A stretch of DNA of 64,000 nt from contig JACMLU010000023.1 in the NCBI GenBank assembly GCA_014379405.1, forward strand, positions 62,001 to 126,000. The letters are read 5' to 3'. The DNA is from Flavobacterium sp. (GTDB taxonomy: Bacteria > Bacteroidota > Bacteroidia > Flavobacteriales > Flavobacteriaceae). Below are positions 46,788 to 57,494 of this stretch, piece after piece. The translations under genes and the position numbers were made by a program. The notes below the pieces were generated by a model. That model was not told where the DNA came from. It was given only the letters and a program-made list of their open reading frames with translations, and did no database searches. Within the stretch, counting starts at the first letter, position 1. Each line of letters begins with the position of its first letter.

Positions 46788-48782
46788 TTAGTCAACATTG
46801 TCGTGCAAGTACGAATTGTTCGAACGTAATTGAAGGTCGTCATTACTATCTGTTCCAACTGAAATTCTTGAGTTTGTATGGTTATTTTGCGAACTATTAA
46901 GATCAATTCCTAATCTTTTATAAGCAGGTTCTTTTTCCATTTCATCAATTCTAGAAACATTATTATGGAACTTATAATTGAATTCTTTTAGTTTTTTTCT
47001 TCTTTCGTCAGCTCTTAATTTCAAAGTTTCTTCAATCGTCATTTCCATTGGAGAAATATTTTCGAAAGTTGAATTAGTATTCGAAACGCGCTCAACTTGC
47101 TTCATAGTGATATTCAACTCTTCTGGAATCACTTCTGCAACAGGAGCGATTGCTGGTTTTGAATCTAATAAAGCATTTTCCACTTCCATATATTCTTCAA
47201 GAGAATATCTAATAATTCCTTTGTCAGTTAATTCAGTTACTGGAACAAATTGAACTGGCTCATTTACCTTAATGTTGCGAGTTTCATCTGTCAATTCAAA
47301 CATAACTTTCTTCTCTTCCACTTTGGCAACTGGAACTGGTTCCGGAGCAGTTGGTGTATTGAAAAGCGGCAAATCAAAAGAAAAAGTCGCTTGTTCGTGT
47401 CTTTCAACAACTTTAGGTTCAACAACAAATATATCTTTAACATCCGCAACTTTAGGTTCTGAAATCATAAAATCGGTATCGTTTATTGGAGAAACAATCT
47501 CGAAAGTCACGTCTAAATTTTTAATAAATTCAGTCATTACCACAAGTTCTTCTTTGTTTATAGAAACAACTGCTGGTGCAACCGCAACTGGCTCGGCAAC
47601 TAATTCCGCAATTGGTTCTGCTACTTCTTCCTCCAATAATTCGAAAACAATTCTGTCTTCCTTTTTAGCAACTGGTGTTTCGCTGTTATAATTGAATGCT
47701 GGAATTGTTTTTTGAGTCAAATCGTGAACAATTTTTTGTTCGTCTTCCAGTGCGTGGATAATCTTTTTTGGTTCGGTATTTACGATTTCGTGTTGTTGTT
47801 CGATGTCGAATCCTGTTGCAATTATCGTAACAGAAATAGAATCTCCCAATGATTCATCTTCACCAACCCCCATAATAATATTGGCATTATGACCCGCTTC
47901 TACTTGGATATAGTCGTTGATTTCACCAATTTCATCAATCGTAATTTCATTAGAACCAGAAACGATGAGCAACAAAACGTTTTTGGCACCAGTAATTTTA
48001 TTATCATTCAACAAAGGGGAATCCAAAGCTGAAATAATTCCTTCTTTGGCTCTATTTTCACCCGAAGAAACCGCTGAACCCATAATAGCAGTTCCGCTAT
48101 TTGCCAATACTGTTTTGGCATCTTTTAAATCGATATTTTGAGTATAGTGATGCGTGATTACTTCGGCAATACCTCTTGAGGCTGTTGCCAAAACTTCGTC
48201 CGCTTTTGAAAACCCTGCTTTAAAACCAAGATTTCCATATACTTCTCTTAGTTTATTGTTGTTGATAACAATGAGTGAATCAACTTGTTTGCGCAATTTA
48301 TTAATACCAATCTGCGCTTGTTCCAGACGAACTTTTCCTTCAAACGAGAAAGGCAAGGTTACGATTCCAACAGTTAGGATATCTCTTTCTTTGGCCAATT
48401 GAGCAATTACTGGCGCTGCACCTGTACCTGTTCCACCACCCATACCTGCAGTAATGAAAACCATTTTGGTGTTGCTGTCGAGCATTTTTTCGATGTCGGC
48501 AATACTTTCAATAGCAGATTGCTGACCTACATCTGGATTTGCTCCTGCTCCTAATCCTTCGGTCAAGTTCACTCCTAACTGAATTTTGTTAGGCACGGAA
48601 CTATTGTCCAAAGCTTGAGAATCGGTATTACAAACGATAAAATCCACACCTTTGATACCTTGTTTAAACATGTGGTTGATGGCGTTACTTCCGCCTCCAC
48701 CTACTCCAATAACTTTTATTACATTTGATTGGTTTTTCGGTAAATCAAATGAAATGCTTCCAAATTCTGAGTTGCTCATCAT
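46788..48782 (-). CDS. ftsZ: Cell division GTPase FtsZ
   Basis: A 664-residue protein. Residues about 20-330 are the tubulin-like GTPase with the signature GGGTGTG (115-121) and T7-loop region. An unusually long Glu/Val/Pro-rich C-terminal extension (about 340-664) is typical of Flavobacteria and ends in a region distinct from the E. coli tail. FtsZ polymerises at midcell to form the Z-ring and recruits FtsA, encoded next in the operon. Confidence 0.97.
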   Translation of the reverse strand: MMSNSEFGSISFDLPKNQSNVIKVIGVGGGGSNAINHMFKQGIKGVDFIVCNTDSQALDNSSVPNKIQLGVNLTEGLGAGANPDVGQQSAIESIADIEKMLDSNTKMVFITAGMGGGTGTGAAPVIAQLAKERDILTVGIVTLPFSFEGKVRLEQAQIGINKLRKQVDSLIVINNNKLREVYGNLGFKAGFSKADEVLATASRGIAEVITHHYTQNIDLKDAKTVLANSGTAIMGSAVSSGENRAKEGIISALDSPLLNDNKITGAKNVLLLIVSGSNEITIDEIGEINDYIQVEAGHNANIIMGVGEDESLGDSISVTIIATGFDIEQQHEIVNTEPKKIIHALEDEQKIVHDLTQKTIPAFNYNSETPVAKKEDRIVFELLEEEVAEPIAELVAEPVAVAPAVVSINKEELVVMTEFIKNLDVTFEIVSPINDTDFMISEPKVADVKDIFVVEPKVVERHEQATFSFDLPLFNTPTAPEPVPVAKVEEKKVMFELTDETRNIKVNEPVQFVPVTELTDKGIIRYSLEEYMEVENALLDSKPAIAPVAEVIPEELNITMKQVERVSNTNSTFENISPMEMTIEETLKLRADERRKKLKEFNYKFHNNVSRIDEMEKEPAYKRLGIDLNSSQNNHTNSRISVGTDSNDDLQLRSNNSYLHDNVD

Positions 48783-48835
48783 CTTATTGGGTTTTAATAT
48801 TATTACTTTTTAATTCTCTATTTTTTATACTTCCT

Positions 48836-50206
48836 TTATTCTGCATTGTCCAAGAAATCTTTAATCTTGTCCACATATCTATCAAAGAAAGATCTCGATA
48901 TTTTTTCTCCCGTAGAAACTACTTTCTTGTTATTGGCCACGAATTCAGTTTGGACCTCTTCCTCAATTTCTGGAACCTGAAAAACTGGTGGTCTAGGAGC
49001 TTGCTTTGGCACTTCAACCGCATCCATTCTTACGGCACTTTGTGTATTGTTTTCTATGCTATTCATTACCAATCCAACAGCTGTGGCATATAAAGGACTT
49101 GATATTTCCTCATCCGAATTTCCAGCCAAATGCTCGTTTGGATATCCGATTCTTGTATCCATTCCGGTGATGTATTCCACTAATTGTTTGATGTGCTTCA
49201 ATTGTGCCCCACCTCCAGTAAGAACGATTCCTGCAATTAATTTTTTGCGAGGATCTTCGTGTCCGTAATCTTTAATTTCAGTAAAGACTTGTTCGATAAT
49301 TTCAACCACACGGGCGTGAATTATTTTAGACAAATTCTTTAACGAAATTTCTTTTGGCTCTCTTCCTCTAAGACCCGGTATCGAAACAATTTCATTGTCT
49401 TTATTTTCTCCTGGCCAAGCCGATCCAAATTTCACTTTCAATAATTCGGCTTGTTTTTCGATAATAGAACAGCCTTCTTTTATATCGTCTGTAATCACAT
49501 TACCTCCGAAAGGAATAACGGCAGTGTGACGAATAATTCCATCCTTGAAAATGGCCAAATCTGTTGTTCCACCTCCAATATCTATCAAAGCAACTCCTGC
49601 TTCTTTTTCTTCTTGACTCAAAACCGCATCTGCTGAAGCCAATGGTTCCAATGTCAATCCTGACAATTCAATTCCGGAACTTTGAATACATCTACCCACG
49701 TTTCGAATGGAAGAAGCTTGTCCAACCACGACATGAAAACTAGATTCCAATCTTCCACCATACATTCCGATTGGTTCTTTGATTTCGGATTGTCCATCTA
49801 TTTTAAACTCTTGTGGCAAAACATGGATAATTTCTTCTCCAGGCAACATCGCCAATTTATTTACTTGGTCAATCAAAAGCTGAATATCATTCCCTCCAAT
49901 TACTTCCTCTGCACTGCTTCTGATGATATAATCACTGTGTTGAATGCTGCGAATATGTTGGCCAGCAATCCCCACCACCACATCTTTAATTTTGTAACCC
50001 GATTTATTTTCGGCTTCCGACACGGCTTGCTGAATCGATTGTATGGTTTGGGTGATGTTATTCACAACACCTCTTGCCACACCCAGACTTTTGGATTTTC
50101 CAACACCCAAAATTTCTAGTTTCCCATATTCATTTTTCTTGCCTATCATGGCAACTATTTTTGTTGTCCCAATATCTAGACCTACTGCAATATTCTCTTT
50201 TTCCAT
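48836..50206 (-). CDS. ftsA: Cell division actin-like protein FtsA
   Basis: A 456-residue actin-fold ATPase with VGLDIGTTKI (phosphate 1), VALIDIGGGTTDLAIF (phosphate 2) and GIVLTGGGAQL (adenosine motif). The SHS2/1C domain occupies about 85-165. The end (RSFFDRYVDKIKDFLDN) is a likely amphipathic membrane helix. It tethers FtsZ to the membrane. Confidence 0.96.
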   Translation of the reverse strand: MEKENIAVGLDIGTTKIVAMIGKKNEYGKLEILGVGKSKSLGVARGVVNNITQTIQSIQQAVSEAENKSGYKIKDVVVGIAGQHIRSIQHSDYIIRSSAEEVIGGNDIQLLIDQVNKLAMLPGEEIIHVLPQEFKIDGQSEIKEPIGMYGGRLESSFHVVVGQASSIRNVGRCIQSSGIELSGLTLEPLASADAVLSQEEKEAGVALIDIGGGTTDLAIFKDGIIRHTAVIPFGGNVITDDIKEGCSIIEKQAELLKVKFGSAWPGENKDNEIVSIPGLRGREPKEISLKNLSKIIHARVVEIIEQVFTEIKDYGHEDPRKKLIAGIVLTGGGAQLKHIKQLVEYITGMDTRIGYPNEHLAGNSDEEISSPLYATAVGLVMNSIENNTQSAVRMDAVEVPKQAPRPPVFQVPEIEEEVQTEFVANNKKVVSTGEKISRSFFDRYVDKIKDFLDNAE

Positions 50207-50212
50207 TATCTA

Positions 50213-50935
50213 TTATTTAGTACACACTACTTGTTGCGAAAACCTGAGATCAATTGTTTTGTATTTATACAATGAACTATCCAAAACCGCTTTCTGAAAA
50301 AATGCCTTATAATTGTTGAATTTGGCTTTCATTCTTCTGGTTCCACCAAAATCTATTTGATAACTAAAATTCCTATTGAGCATTTTTAAGCTTCCGTTTG
50401 GCATAATTTGTACACCAATGATGTTTTTTTTCAAAAACGCATCGTCATAAATTATCCGAAATAATTCGGTTAAATTCTCGCTATTTTTTTTATTTATTTC
50501 CCCTGAAACAAGCGGAACTCTAGCTGTAAAATTTGTTGACAACGGCATCCTATCCCCTTTGTAATCAATATAGAAAGAATCCTCTCCGTCAAAAACTCTA
50601 GCTATGGGAGTTTTTTGTTTCACCACTGCTTTTAAGACCCCATCAATGCTCACAAACACGTCTGATTTTTCAATCATCTCATGAGCGTTCAAAGCTTTTT
50701 CTAACTTATTCAAATCTAATTTATCTTTACCGATACTTTGTGCGTATTTTTTATTTTCTATTAACAATTTATTAACCGTTTCCTGAGTAACAAATGGAGC
50801 GTTATCTCCTACAAAAACAACAACGGATTTTGTCAATTTTCTATTGATATTCCGTTTTGACGTAAACGAAAACAAGAAAATCACCAATGAAAACATTAGT
50901 ATTAATCGAACATTTGTCCATTTAAATAGTTTCAT
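50213..50935 (-). CDS. ftsQ: Cell division protein FtsQ
   Basis: A bitopic protein of 240 residues with an N-terminal membrane helix (about 9-26, LILMFSLVIFLFSFTS) and a periplasmic POTRA/beta domain. Sequence conservation in the family is low and the call rests on topology, length and position between murC and ftsA. It overlaps murC by 14 bases. Confidence 0.88.
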   Translation of the reverse strand: MKLFKWTNVRLILMFSLVIFLFSFTSKRNINRKLTKSVVVFVGDNAPFVTQETVNKLLIENKKYAQSIGKDKLDLNKLEKALNAHEMIEKSDVFVSIDGVLKAVVKQKTPIARVFDGEDSFYIDYKGDRMPLSTNFTARVPLVSGEINKKNSENLTELFRIIYDDAFLKKNIIGVQIMPNGSLKMLNRNFSYQIDFGGTRRMKAKFNNYKAFFQKAVLDSSLYKYKTIDLRFSQQVVCTK

Positions 50936-52271
50936 TTATCGCTTTTTTTATGGATTGAACCATTTCTCCAATATCTCCCGCACCGATTGTTACGATAACG
51001 GTTGCGTCACTTTTTAAAATTGCCGGAATTAATTCCTGTTTTTGAACTAATTTTTTGTTTGAATTATCCATTTTATCCATCAACCATTGTGAGGTAATTC
51101 CCTCCATTGGTAATTCCCGAGCTGGATAAATATCCAACAAAATTACTTCATCAAAAGCAGAAAGACTTTTGGCAAAATCATCGGCAAAATCCTTGGTTCT
51201 GCTAAACAAATGTGGTTGAAAAATAGCCAAAACTTTTTGGCTTGGATATAATTCTCGAACCGCTTGATGCACCGCATTTATCTCCGTTGGATGATGTGCA
51301 TAATCGTCAATATAAACCAAATTATCCGTTTTGATTTGGTACGAAAATCGTCGTCTTATTCCTTTAAATGAACGTAAGGCACTAGCGATGTCTTCGTTTG
51401 GGAGGCCGAAAGTTTTTGCCATTGCCAATGCCATGAGTGCGTTCATTAAATTGTGTTTTCCGGGTAAACCGAATTCTATATTGTGAATTGTTTCCGATGG
51501 TGTTTTTACATCAAAAACATATTGGCTGTTCACTATTCTGATATTAAATGCTGAAAAAATCGCTTCTTCATTGACTGCACAAGTAACGCCTTGAATCGGC
51601 AACTCTTTAGCAATAAAAAGTTTACTCTTATCTGCAACTTTGTCTGCAAATTCCACAAAAGATGCTTCTATTGACGCGCTGTCTCCATAAATATCCAAAT
51701 GATCCGCATCCATTGAGGTCACGCAAGCAATATTGGGATGCAAATGCAAGAATGAACGATCGAATTCATCGGCTTCGACAACCGTAATAGTTTTTCCGTT
51801 TCCTATTAAATTAGAATTGTAATTTTCGACAATTCCACCCACAAAAGCCGTTACATCAACACCGCTTTCGAATAAAATATGCCCTAAAATACTGGATGTC
51901 GTTGTTTTTCCGTGAGTTCCTGCCACAGCGAAACAAAAAGTATCTTTTGTTATTATCCCTAAAACTTCGGCTCTTTTCTTTACTTCATAACCGTGTTCCA
52001 AGAAATAATTCCATTGTGAATGGTGTTTTGGAACTGCTGGAGTTATAATAACCAAAGTGTTTTCAACAGAATAATCGGCTGGAATTAAATCAATTTTATC
52101 TTCAAAATGAATATCAATTCCGAGTTCCTCCAATTCATTTGTAAGTTCGGTTTCGGTTTTATCATAACCAGACACATTCTTGCCAATAGACTTGAAATAG
52201 CGAGCCAAAGAACTCATTCCAATTCCACCGATTCCTATAAAATAAACGTTATGTATTTGATTTAGATTCAT
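50922..52271 (-). CDS. murC: UDP-N-acetylmuramate-L-alanine ligase MurC
   Basis: A Mur ligase of 449 residues from the ATG at 52271 (MNLNQIHNVYFIGIGGIGMS). It has the N-terminal Rossmann GIGGIGMS motif, the ATP-binding AGTHGKTTTS (117-126), and a C-terminal domain with DDYAHHPTEI. It adds L-alanine to UDP-MurNAc in the cytoplasm. A longer frame would add an unconserved 12-residue extension. Confidence 0.97.
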   Translation of the reverse strand: MNLNQIHNVYFIGIGGIGMSSLARYFKSIGKNVSGYDKTETELTNELEELGIDIHFEDKIDLIPADYSVENTLVIITPAVPKHHSQWNYFLEHGYEVKKRAEVLGIITKDTFCFAVAGTHGKTTTSSILGHILFESGVDVTAFVGGIVENYNSNLIGNGKTITVVEADEFDRSFLHLHPNIACVTSMDADHLDIYGDSASIEASFVEFADKVADKSKLFIAKELPIQGVTCAVNEEAIFSAFNIRIVNSQYVFDVKTPSETIHNIEFGLPGKHNLMNALMALAMAKTFGLPNEDIASALRSFKGIRRRFSYQIKTDNLVYIDDYAHHPTEINAVHQAVRELYPSQKVLAIFQPHLFSRTKDFADDFAKSLSAFDEVILLDIYPARELPMEGITSQWLMDKMDNSNKKLVQKQELIPAILKSDATVIVTIGAGDIGEMVQSIKKAINETI

Positions 52272-52307
52272 CTTTTTACTGTTTTGCCAAAATCTGCTAA
52301 GACACAA

Positions 52308-52467
52308 TTTTTTTAATTATTATATGCTCCGCAAAGCATCTAACTTTGTGGAAGTGCTGGACGGCCTCAAACCGTTTACATCAATTTATCATTTCAATTT
52401 AAGGCGGTCAAAGACCGCTTGCCACCTACTCAAAGTCAGAGACTTTGCGTAGCGTTTACATCAATTT
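52308..52467. repeat. Small palindromic repeats between murC and murG
   Basis: Three short hairpins occur in 130 bp: CCGCAAAG/CTTTGTGG (about 52329-52351), GCGGTC-AAA-GACCGC (about 52404-52418) and CAAAGTC-AGA-GACTTTG (about 52432-52448). CGTTTACATCAATTT is directly repeated at 52373-52387 and 52453-52467, the second copy being the end of murG. This looks like a REP-type insertion or local duplication. Confidence 0.55.
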
Positions 52468-53541
52468 CACTATTTCGTCAACAATCTGTTTTGTTGAGTT
52501 GGGCAAAGCCAGATGTTTGATGTACTTACTTAATTGCTCTTGTTTTCCTTGATCTTTCAACAAGGCTTCAAAAACAAGACTGAATTGCGAATCCAACTCA
52601 GATTCTTTTAGCATCAAGGCTCCTTTTTTATCCACAATGGCTTGCGCATTCTTGGTTTGATGATCCTCGGCTACGTTTGGCGATGGAATAAAAATTACTG
52701 GTTTTCCAACGATACACAATTCCGAGACTGATGACGCTCCCGCTCTTGAAATTACGATATCGGCGGCGGCATAAACCAAATCCATTCTATCAATAAACGC
52801 CAAAACCTGAACATTATTCCCGTTATATTTCTTATAATCTTCAAAATATAATTTTCCGCATTGCCAAATTACCTGAACATCTTGAGCAATGAATTTATCC
52901 AATTCCTTTTCAATCAATTGATTCACTCTCCTTGCTCCTAAGCTTCCACCAAGAACCAACAAAGTTTTTTTAGTAGCATCTAAATTGAAATATTGAATTG
53001 CTTCAGCTTTTTTACCTTCGATGTCAATCAGATCCTGACGAACAGGATTTCCAGTCAAAATCATTTTATCTTTTGGAAAAAATCGTTCCAAATTTTCGTA
53101 AGCCACACAAATTTTATTGGCTTTTTTGCTCAATAATTTATTAGTTATTCCCGGAAACGAATTTTGTTCCTGAATCACTGTTGGAATATTCAACATATTT
53201 GCCATTTGCAACAATGGCCCAGACGCAAAACCGCCAGTTCCGATAACTACATTGGGTTTGAATCCCTTGATTATACTTCTTGATTTCCACAAACTACTCA
53301 TTAATTTGAATGGAAAGATTGCGTTTTGCAAAGTCAATTTTCGTTGTAAACCAGCAATCCAAAGGCCTTCAATCTTATAACCTGCCTGAGGTACTTTTTG
53401 CATTTCCATCTTATCTTCGGCACCTACAAATAGAAATTCAGCTTCAGGAAAACGAGATTTTAATTCATTGGCGATAGCAACTGCAGGATAAATATGTCCT
53501 CCTGTTCCGCCTCCACTTAATATGAATTTTAATTTTTCCAT
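52456..53541 (-). CDS. murG: UDP-GlcNAc:lipid I GlcNAc transferase MurG
   Basis: A 361-residue GT28 glycosyltransferase with the N-terminal G-loop [28 protein letters not shown], and the donor site [11 protein letters not shown] plus [12 protein letters not shown]. It converts lipid I to lipid II at the inner face of the membrane. Confidence 0.97.
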   Translation of the reverse strand: MEKLKFILSGGGTGGHIYPAVAIANELKSRFPEAEFLFVGAEDKMEMQKVPQAGYKIEGLWIAGLQRKLTLQNAIFPFKLMSSLWKSRSIIKGFKPNVVIGTGGFASGPLLQMANMLNIPTVIQEQNSFPGITNKLLSKKANKICVAYENLERFFPKDKMILTGNPVRQDLIDIEGKKAEAIQYFNLDATKKTLLVLGGSLGARRVNQLIEKELDKFIAQDVQVIWQCGKLYFEDYKKYNGNNVQVLAFIDRMDLVYAAADIVISRAGASSVSELCIVGKPVIFIPSPNVAEDHQTKNAQAIVDKKGALMLKESELDSQFSLVFEALLKDQGKQEQLSKYIKHLALPNSTKQIVDEIVKLM

Positions 53542-53553
53542 TATACTACAAAA

Positions 53554-54861
53554 TTATTTGTTCAAAACTGCATTCATCGGATTATTCGAATTGTCTTCAA
53601 TAGAATAGCTTCCTGTAAGATTTTCTTCCAGTTCTTCTTCATTTTCTTCTTCTAATTGTTTGTCAATTAGTTTTTGAAGTGCCGCTTCTCTTCTTGCTTT
53701 ATCACTTAATTCTTGTGCAATTTCTTCTTCCTTTTTGGTCACATTTATAATAACCCCTAAAGCTATAGAAACCATCCAAATAGAAGTTCCACCACTACTG
53801 ATGAATGGCAATGTTTGTCCTGTTACTGGTAATAATTCGACCGCAACTGCCATATTAATCATCGCCTGAAAAATGATTGGAAAACCCAATCCAACGACTA
53901 ATAATTTTCCAAATAAAGTATTGGCTTTATGTGCCGCAACTATAAACCTAAAAAACAATAAAAGATACATTGTCAAAACACCCAAACCTCCTATTAATCC
54001 CCATTCTTCAACAATAATGGCGTAAATGAAATCCGAAGACGATTGTGGCAAGAAATGTTTTTGAACACTTTTTCCTGGACCAAGTCCATAAATTCCACCA
54101 GATGCGATGGCAATTTTTGCCTTTTCAATTTGGTAATCGTCTTCACCAGGTTTATCAGTAGTAAAATTTTCAATTCGACTCGACCAAGTATCAACTCTAC
54201 TAAAAAAATGAGAATCTGGAAAAGCTTTGGATAATAAAACAAATAGAGCTAATGCTGCAATTCCAGCTCCAAGAATAAATCCTATATATTTTAATGAATA
54301 TTTACCAACAAAAGTCAACATTAGAACCATCGAAAACATCAACGCTGCAGTAGAAAAATTGGCTGGTAATATCATACCCAAAGTAACAAAAACCGGAATC
54401 CAAAGCTCAACAAGCGATGTTTGAAAAGTATTCTCTTCATCTCTCTTTTTAGACAAATATCTCGCCACATACATCATCAAAACGATAAATGCCAATGTTG
54501 AAGTTTGAAATGTTATTCCAATAAATGGGACTTGAATCCATCGACTGGCATTGGCTCCAGCGATAACTGTTCCTTTAATCAAAGTATAGCCTAATAGTAA
54601 CCAGACAATTGGCAGTGCAATTTTAGAGATTCCTTTATAATAATGATATGGCACTTTATGAACACCATAAATAATAACAAATCCAATGATAATATGAGAC
54701 AAATGCTTCAGTAAATAACTGATTGTATTTCCTGTTCCTTGTCCCAAATAAGCCAAATTACTACTCGCACTAAAAACAGGCATAAACGAAAACAATGCCA
54801 ATAAAGCCACGAATGACCATATTACCCTGTCTCCTTTTAGATTGTTTACTAGTTCTTTCAT
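53554..54861 (-). CDS. ftsW: SEDS peptidoglycan glycosyltransferase FtsW
   Basis: A polytopic protein of 435 residues with about ten membrane segments and the SEDS motifs (IEKAKIAIASGGIYGLGPGK, AIIVEEWGLIGG and LPFISSGGTS). The C-terminal 55 residues are an acidic cytoplasmic tail. It polymerises lipid II for septal synthesis with the PBP encoded by ftsI in the same operon. Confidence 0.96.
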   Translation of the reverse strand: MKELVNNLKGDRVIWSFVALLALFSFMPVFSASSNLAYLGQGTGNTISYLLKHLSHIIIGFVIIYGVHKVPYHYYKGISKIALPIVWLLLGYTLIKGTVIAGANASRWIQVPFIGITFQTSTLAFIVLMMYVARYLSKKRDEENTFQTSLVELWIPVFVTLGMILPANFSTAALMFSMVLMLTFVGKYSLKYIGFILGAGIAALALFVLLSKAFPDSHFFSRVDTWSSRIENFTTDKPGEDDYQIEKAKIAIASGGIYGLGPGKSVQKHFLPQSSSDFIYAIIVEEWGLIGGLGVLTMYLLLFFRFIVAAHKANTLFGKLLVVGLGFPIIFQAMINMAVAVELLPVTGQTLPFISSGGTSIWMVSIALGVIINVTKKEEEIAQELSDKARREAALQKLIDKQLEEENEEELEENLTGSYSIEDNSNNPMNAVLNK

Positions 54862-54922
54862 AACTTAGTTTCGAGTTTTGAGTTTATTTTTTTGAGTTGC
54901 TCAACAAATAACAAGCACTTCC

Positions 54923-56260
54923 TTATAAATTTTTAACCGCTTTTTTAAATTGATTTCCCCTGTCTTCGTAGTTTTCGAATAAATCAAAACTTGCGCAAGC
55001 TGGCGACAATAAAACAGCATCTCCTTTTTCTGTTAATCGTTGTGCCATTTTTACGGCGTCTTCCATATTATTAACTTCAACCATAATATCAACCACATTC
55101 CCAAAAACATCAATAATTTTTCTATTATCAACACCTAAACAAATGACAGCTTTTACTTTTTCACGAACCAAAGACATCAATTCGTTATAATCATTTCCTT
55201 TATCAACACCACCCACAATCCAAACAGTTGGTGTATTCATACTATCCAAAGCAAAAAATGTGGCGTTCACATTAGTAGCTTTTGAATCGTTGATGTATTG
55301 CACATTTTGAATTTTCAAGACTTTTTCCAAACGGTGTTCCACTCCTTGAAAATTGGATAAACTTTCTCTAATGGTTGCATTTCTAATCTTCATCAATTTT
55401 GCCACAGAGGTTGCTGCCATTGCATTTTTCATATTGTGTTTACCTTCTAGAGCCATAGTTTCGGTCTCCATTGTGAATTCTTCTTCGTTGATGATGTTAA
55501 CTTCCATAGATTTGTTTTTTATAAATGCTCCCATTTCGAATGTTTTTGTTAGCGAAAAAGGAATTAATTGGGCTTTTGTTTTATTGTTTTTTAACCATTC
55601 TGCGATAGCTTCGTCATCGTCATCGTAAATGAGGAAATCTTCCTCGGTTTGATTCATTGTGATTCTAAATTTTGAATCGACATATTTCTCATATTTATAA
55701 TCGTATCGATCTAAATGATCTGGACTTATATTTGTAATTATGGCAATATGCGGCTTGTAATCTTTGATTCCGTCCAGTTGAAAACTGCTCAACTCCAACA
55801 CATAACTATCAAATTTATCGTCGGCAACCTGCCAAGCGAAACTCTTTCCGATGTTGCCTCCCAAACCAACATTTAATCCCGCAGATTTCAGCAAATGATA
55901 GGTCAACATTGTCGTAGTTGTTTTCCCGTTGCTTCCCGTGATTCCAATCGTGATAGCTTTTGTAAACGGAGCGGCAAACTCAATTTCTGAAATTACCGGG
56001 ATTCCTTTTTTAATCAATTTCTTTACGATTTCCGATTTTTTTTCTGGAATTCCAGGGCTTTTCATCACCACATCGGCATTCAAAATCAGTTCTTCTGTAT
56101 GAGTTCCCTCTTCCCAAGAAATTCCGTTAATTAAAAGAACCTCTTTGTAATAGTCTTTAATTTTTCCGAAATCGGACACAAAAACATCGTATCCTTTTTT
56201 CTTTCCCAGAATTGCAGTGCCTACACCACTTTCTCCTCCGCCTAAAACGACCAACCGCAT
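54923..56260 (-). CDS. murD: UDP-N-acetylmuramoyl-L-alanine-D-glutamate ligase MurD
   Basis: The Mur ligase starts at the ATG at 56260 ([20 protein letters not shown], 445 aa), overlapping the mraY stop as TAATG. The ATP-binding motif is GITGSNGKTTTTM; later come LELSSFQLD and SPDHLDRY, and NDSKATN. It adds D-glutamate to UDP-MurNAc-L-Ala. Confidence 0.97.
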   Translation of the reverse strand: MRLVVLGGGESGVGTAILGKKKGYDVFVSDFGKIKDYYKEVLLINGISWEEGTHTEELILNADVVMKSPGIPEKKSEIVKKLIKKGIPVISEIEFAAPFTKAITIGITGSNGKTTTTMLTYHLLKSAGLNVGLGGNIGKSFAWQVADDKFDSYVLELSSFQLDGIKDYKPHIAIITNISPDHLDRYDYKYEKYVDSKFRITMNQTEEDFLIYDDDDEAIAEWLKNNKTKAQLIPFSLTKTFEMGAFIKNKSMEVNIINEEEFTMETETMALEGKHNMKNAMAATSVAKLMKIRNATIRESLSNFQGVEHRLEKVLKIQNVQYINDSKATNVNATFFALDSMNTPTVWIVGGVDKGNDYNELMSLVREKVKAVICLGVDNRKIIDVFGNVVDIMVEVNNMEDAVKMAQRLTEKGDAVLLSPACASFDLFENYEDRGNQFKKAVKNL

Positions 56261-57489
56261 TATCTTAATTTTAAAGTTACGATGGACAATATGGCGAGCA
56301 TTATGGCAACAATCCAAAATCGAGTAACGATTTTACTTTCGTGATAGCCTTTCTTTTGATAATGATGATGCAATGGCGCCATCAAAAATATTCTTCGGCC
56401 TTCGCCAAAACGTTTTTTGGTGTATTTGAAATAAGCCACTTGCAAAACCACCGATAAATTTTCGGCCAAGAATATTCCACACAACAATGGAATCAGCAAC
56501 TCTTTTCGAACGGCGATGGCAAGAACAGCAATCACTCCACCAATAGTCAAACTTCCCGTATCGCCCATAAAAACAGATGCCGGATAAGAATTATACCAAA
56601 GAAATCCGATTAACGCTCCAACAAATGCTGATATAAAAACCGTCATTTCACCCGAATAGGGGATGTACATAATGTTCAAATAATTAGAGAAAATAATATT
56701 TCCCGAAACGAACGTGAAAATTCCCAATGCCAAGACCGAGACCGCAGAAGTCCCTGCCGCCAATCCATCGATTCCATCGGTAAGGTTGGCTCCGTTTGAA
56801 ACCGCCGTGATAATGAAAATCACCATTGGAATAAAAATCAACCAAGCCCATTTTTCATATCCTTCGCCTGTCCAAGCCAATAATTCGGCATAATCGAATT
56901 CGTTATTTTTGAAAAAAGGAATCGTGGTTGCCGTAGATTTTTCGTAAACAGGAGCTGGAGTTATTACATTCTCTGTTGTAGTTCTAAAAATATCAGTTTT
57001 AGCCGTATCTGTCCTAACTGTAACACTCGGATTAAAATACAAAACCGTTCCCACAATAAGGCCTAAACCCACTTGCCCAAAAACTTTAAAAATTCCTTTT
57101 AAACCTTCCTTGTCTTTTTTGAAAATTTTGATGTAATCGTCAATGAAGCCTATAGTTCCCATCCACAGCGTGGTTACAATCAACAAAACGATGTAAACAT
57201 TATTAAGTTTGGCAAATAAAATAACAGGAATCAAGGTCGCAAATATGATTATTAAACCTCCCATAGTAGGCGTTCCCGCTTTTTCGTTTTGGCCTGCTAA
57301 TCCAAGTTCACGAACCGTTTCGCCTATTTGTTGTTTGCGCAAAAAAGTAACGATTCTTTTTCCATAAATAGTGGACAACAGCAAGGAAAGCATAAATGCC
57401 AATGCTGATCTGAATGTAATGTATTGAAATACTCCTGTACCAGAAATATTCAATGTTTTGTCTAAATATTCAAATAAGTAGTATAGCAT
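56260..57489 (-). CDS. mraY: Phospho-MurNAc-pentapeptide transferase MraY
   Basis: An integral membrane enzyme of 409 residues with about ten helices. Motifs include KAGTPTMGG near the N-terminus, [10 protein letters not shown] (metal-binding) and [13 protein letters not shown] (HHH). A Flavobacteria-type periplasmic insertion sits at about 155-205. It makes lipid I from UDP-MurNAc-pentapeptide and undecaprenyl phosphate. Confidence 0.97.
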   Translation of the reverse strand: MLYYLFEYLDKTLNISGTGVFQYITFRSALAFMLSLLLSTIYGKRIVTFLRKQQIGETVRELGLAGQNEKAGTPTMGGLIIIFATLIPVILFAKLNNVYIVLLIVTTLWMGTIGFIDDYIKIFKKDKEGLKGIFKVFGQVGLGLIVGTVLYFNPSVTVRTDTAKTDIFRTTTENVITPAPVYEKSTATTIPFFKNNEFDYAELLAWTGEGYEKWAWLIFIPMVIFIITAVSNGANLTDGIDGLAAGTSAVSVLALGIFTFVSGNIIFSNYLNIMYIPYSGEMTVFISAFVGALIGFLWYNSYPASVFMGDTGSLTIGGVIAVLAIAVRKELLIPLLCGIFLAENLSVVLQVAYFKYTKKRFGEGRRIFLMAPLHHHYQKKGYHESKIVTRFWIVAIMLAILSIVTLKLR

Positions 57490-57494
57490 ATTTT

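Noticed and set aside
47250..48402. Forward ORFs within ftsZ
   Set aside because: They oppose a fully conserved essential gene and show low-complexity composition derived from its Glu/Val-rich tail.
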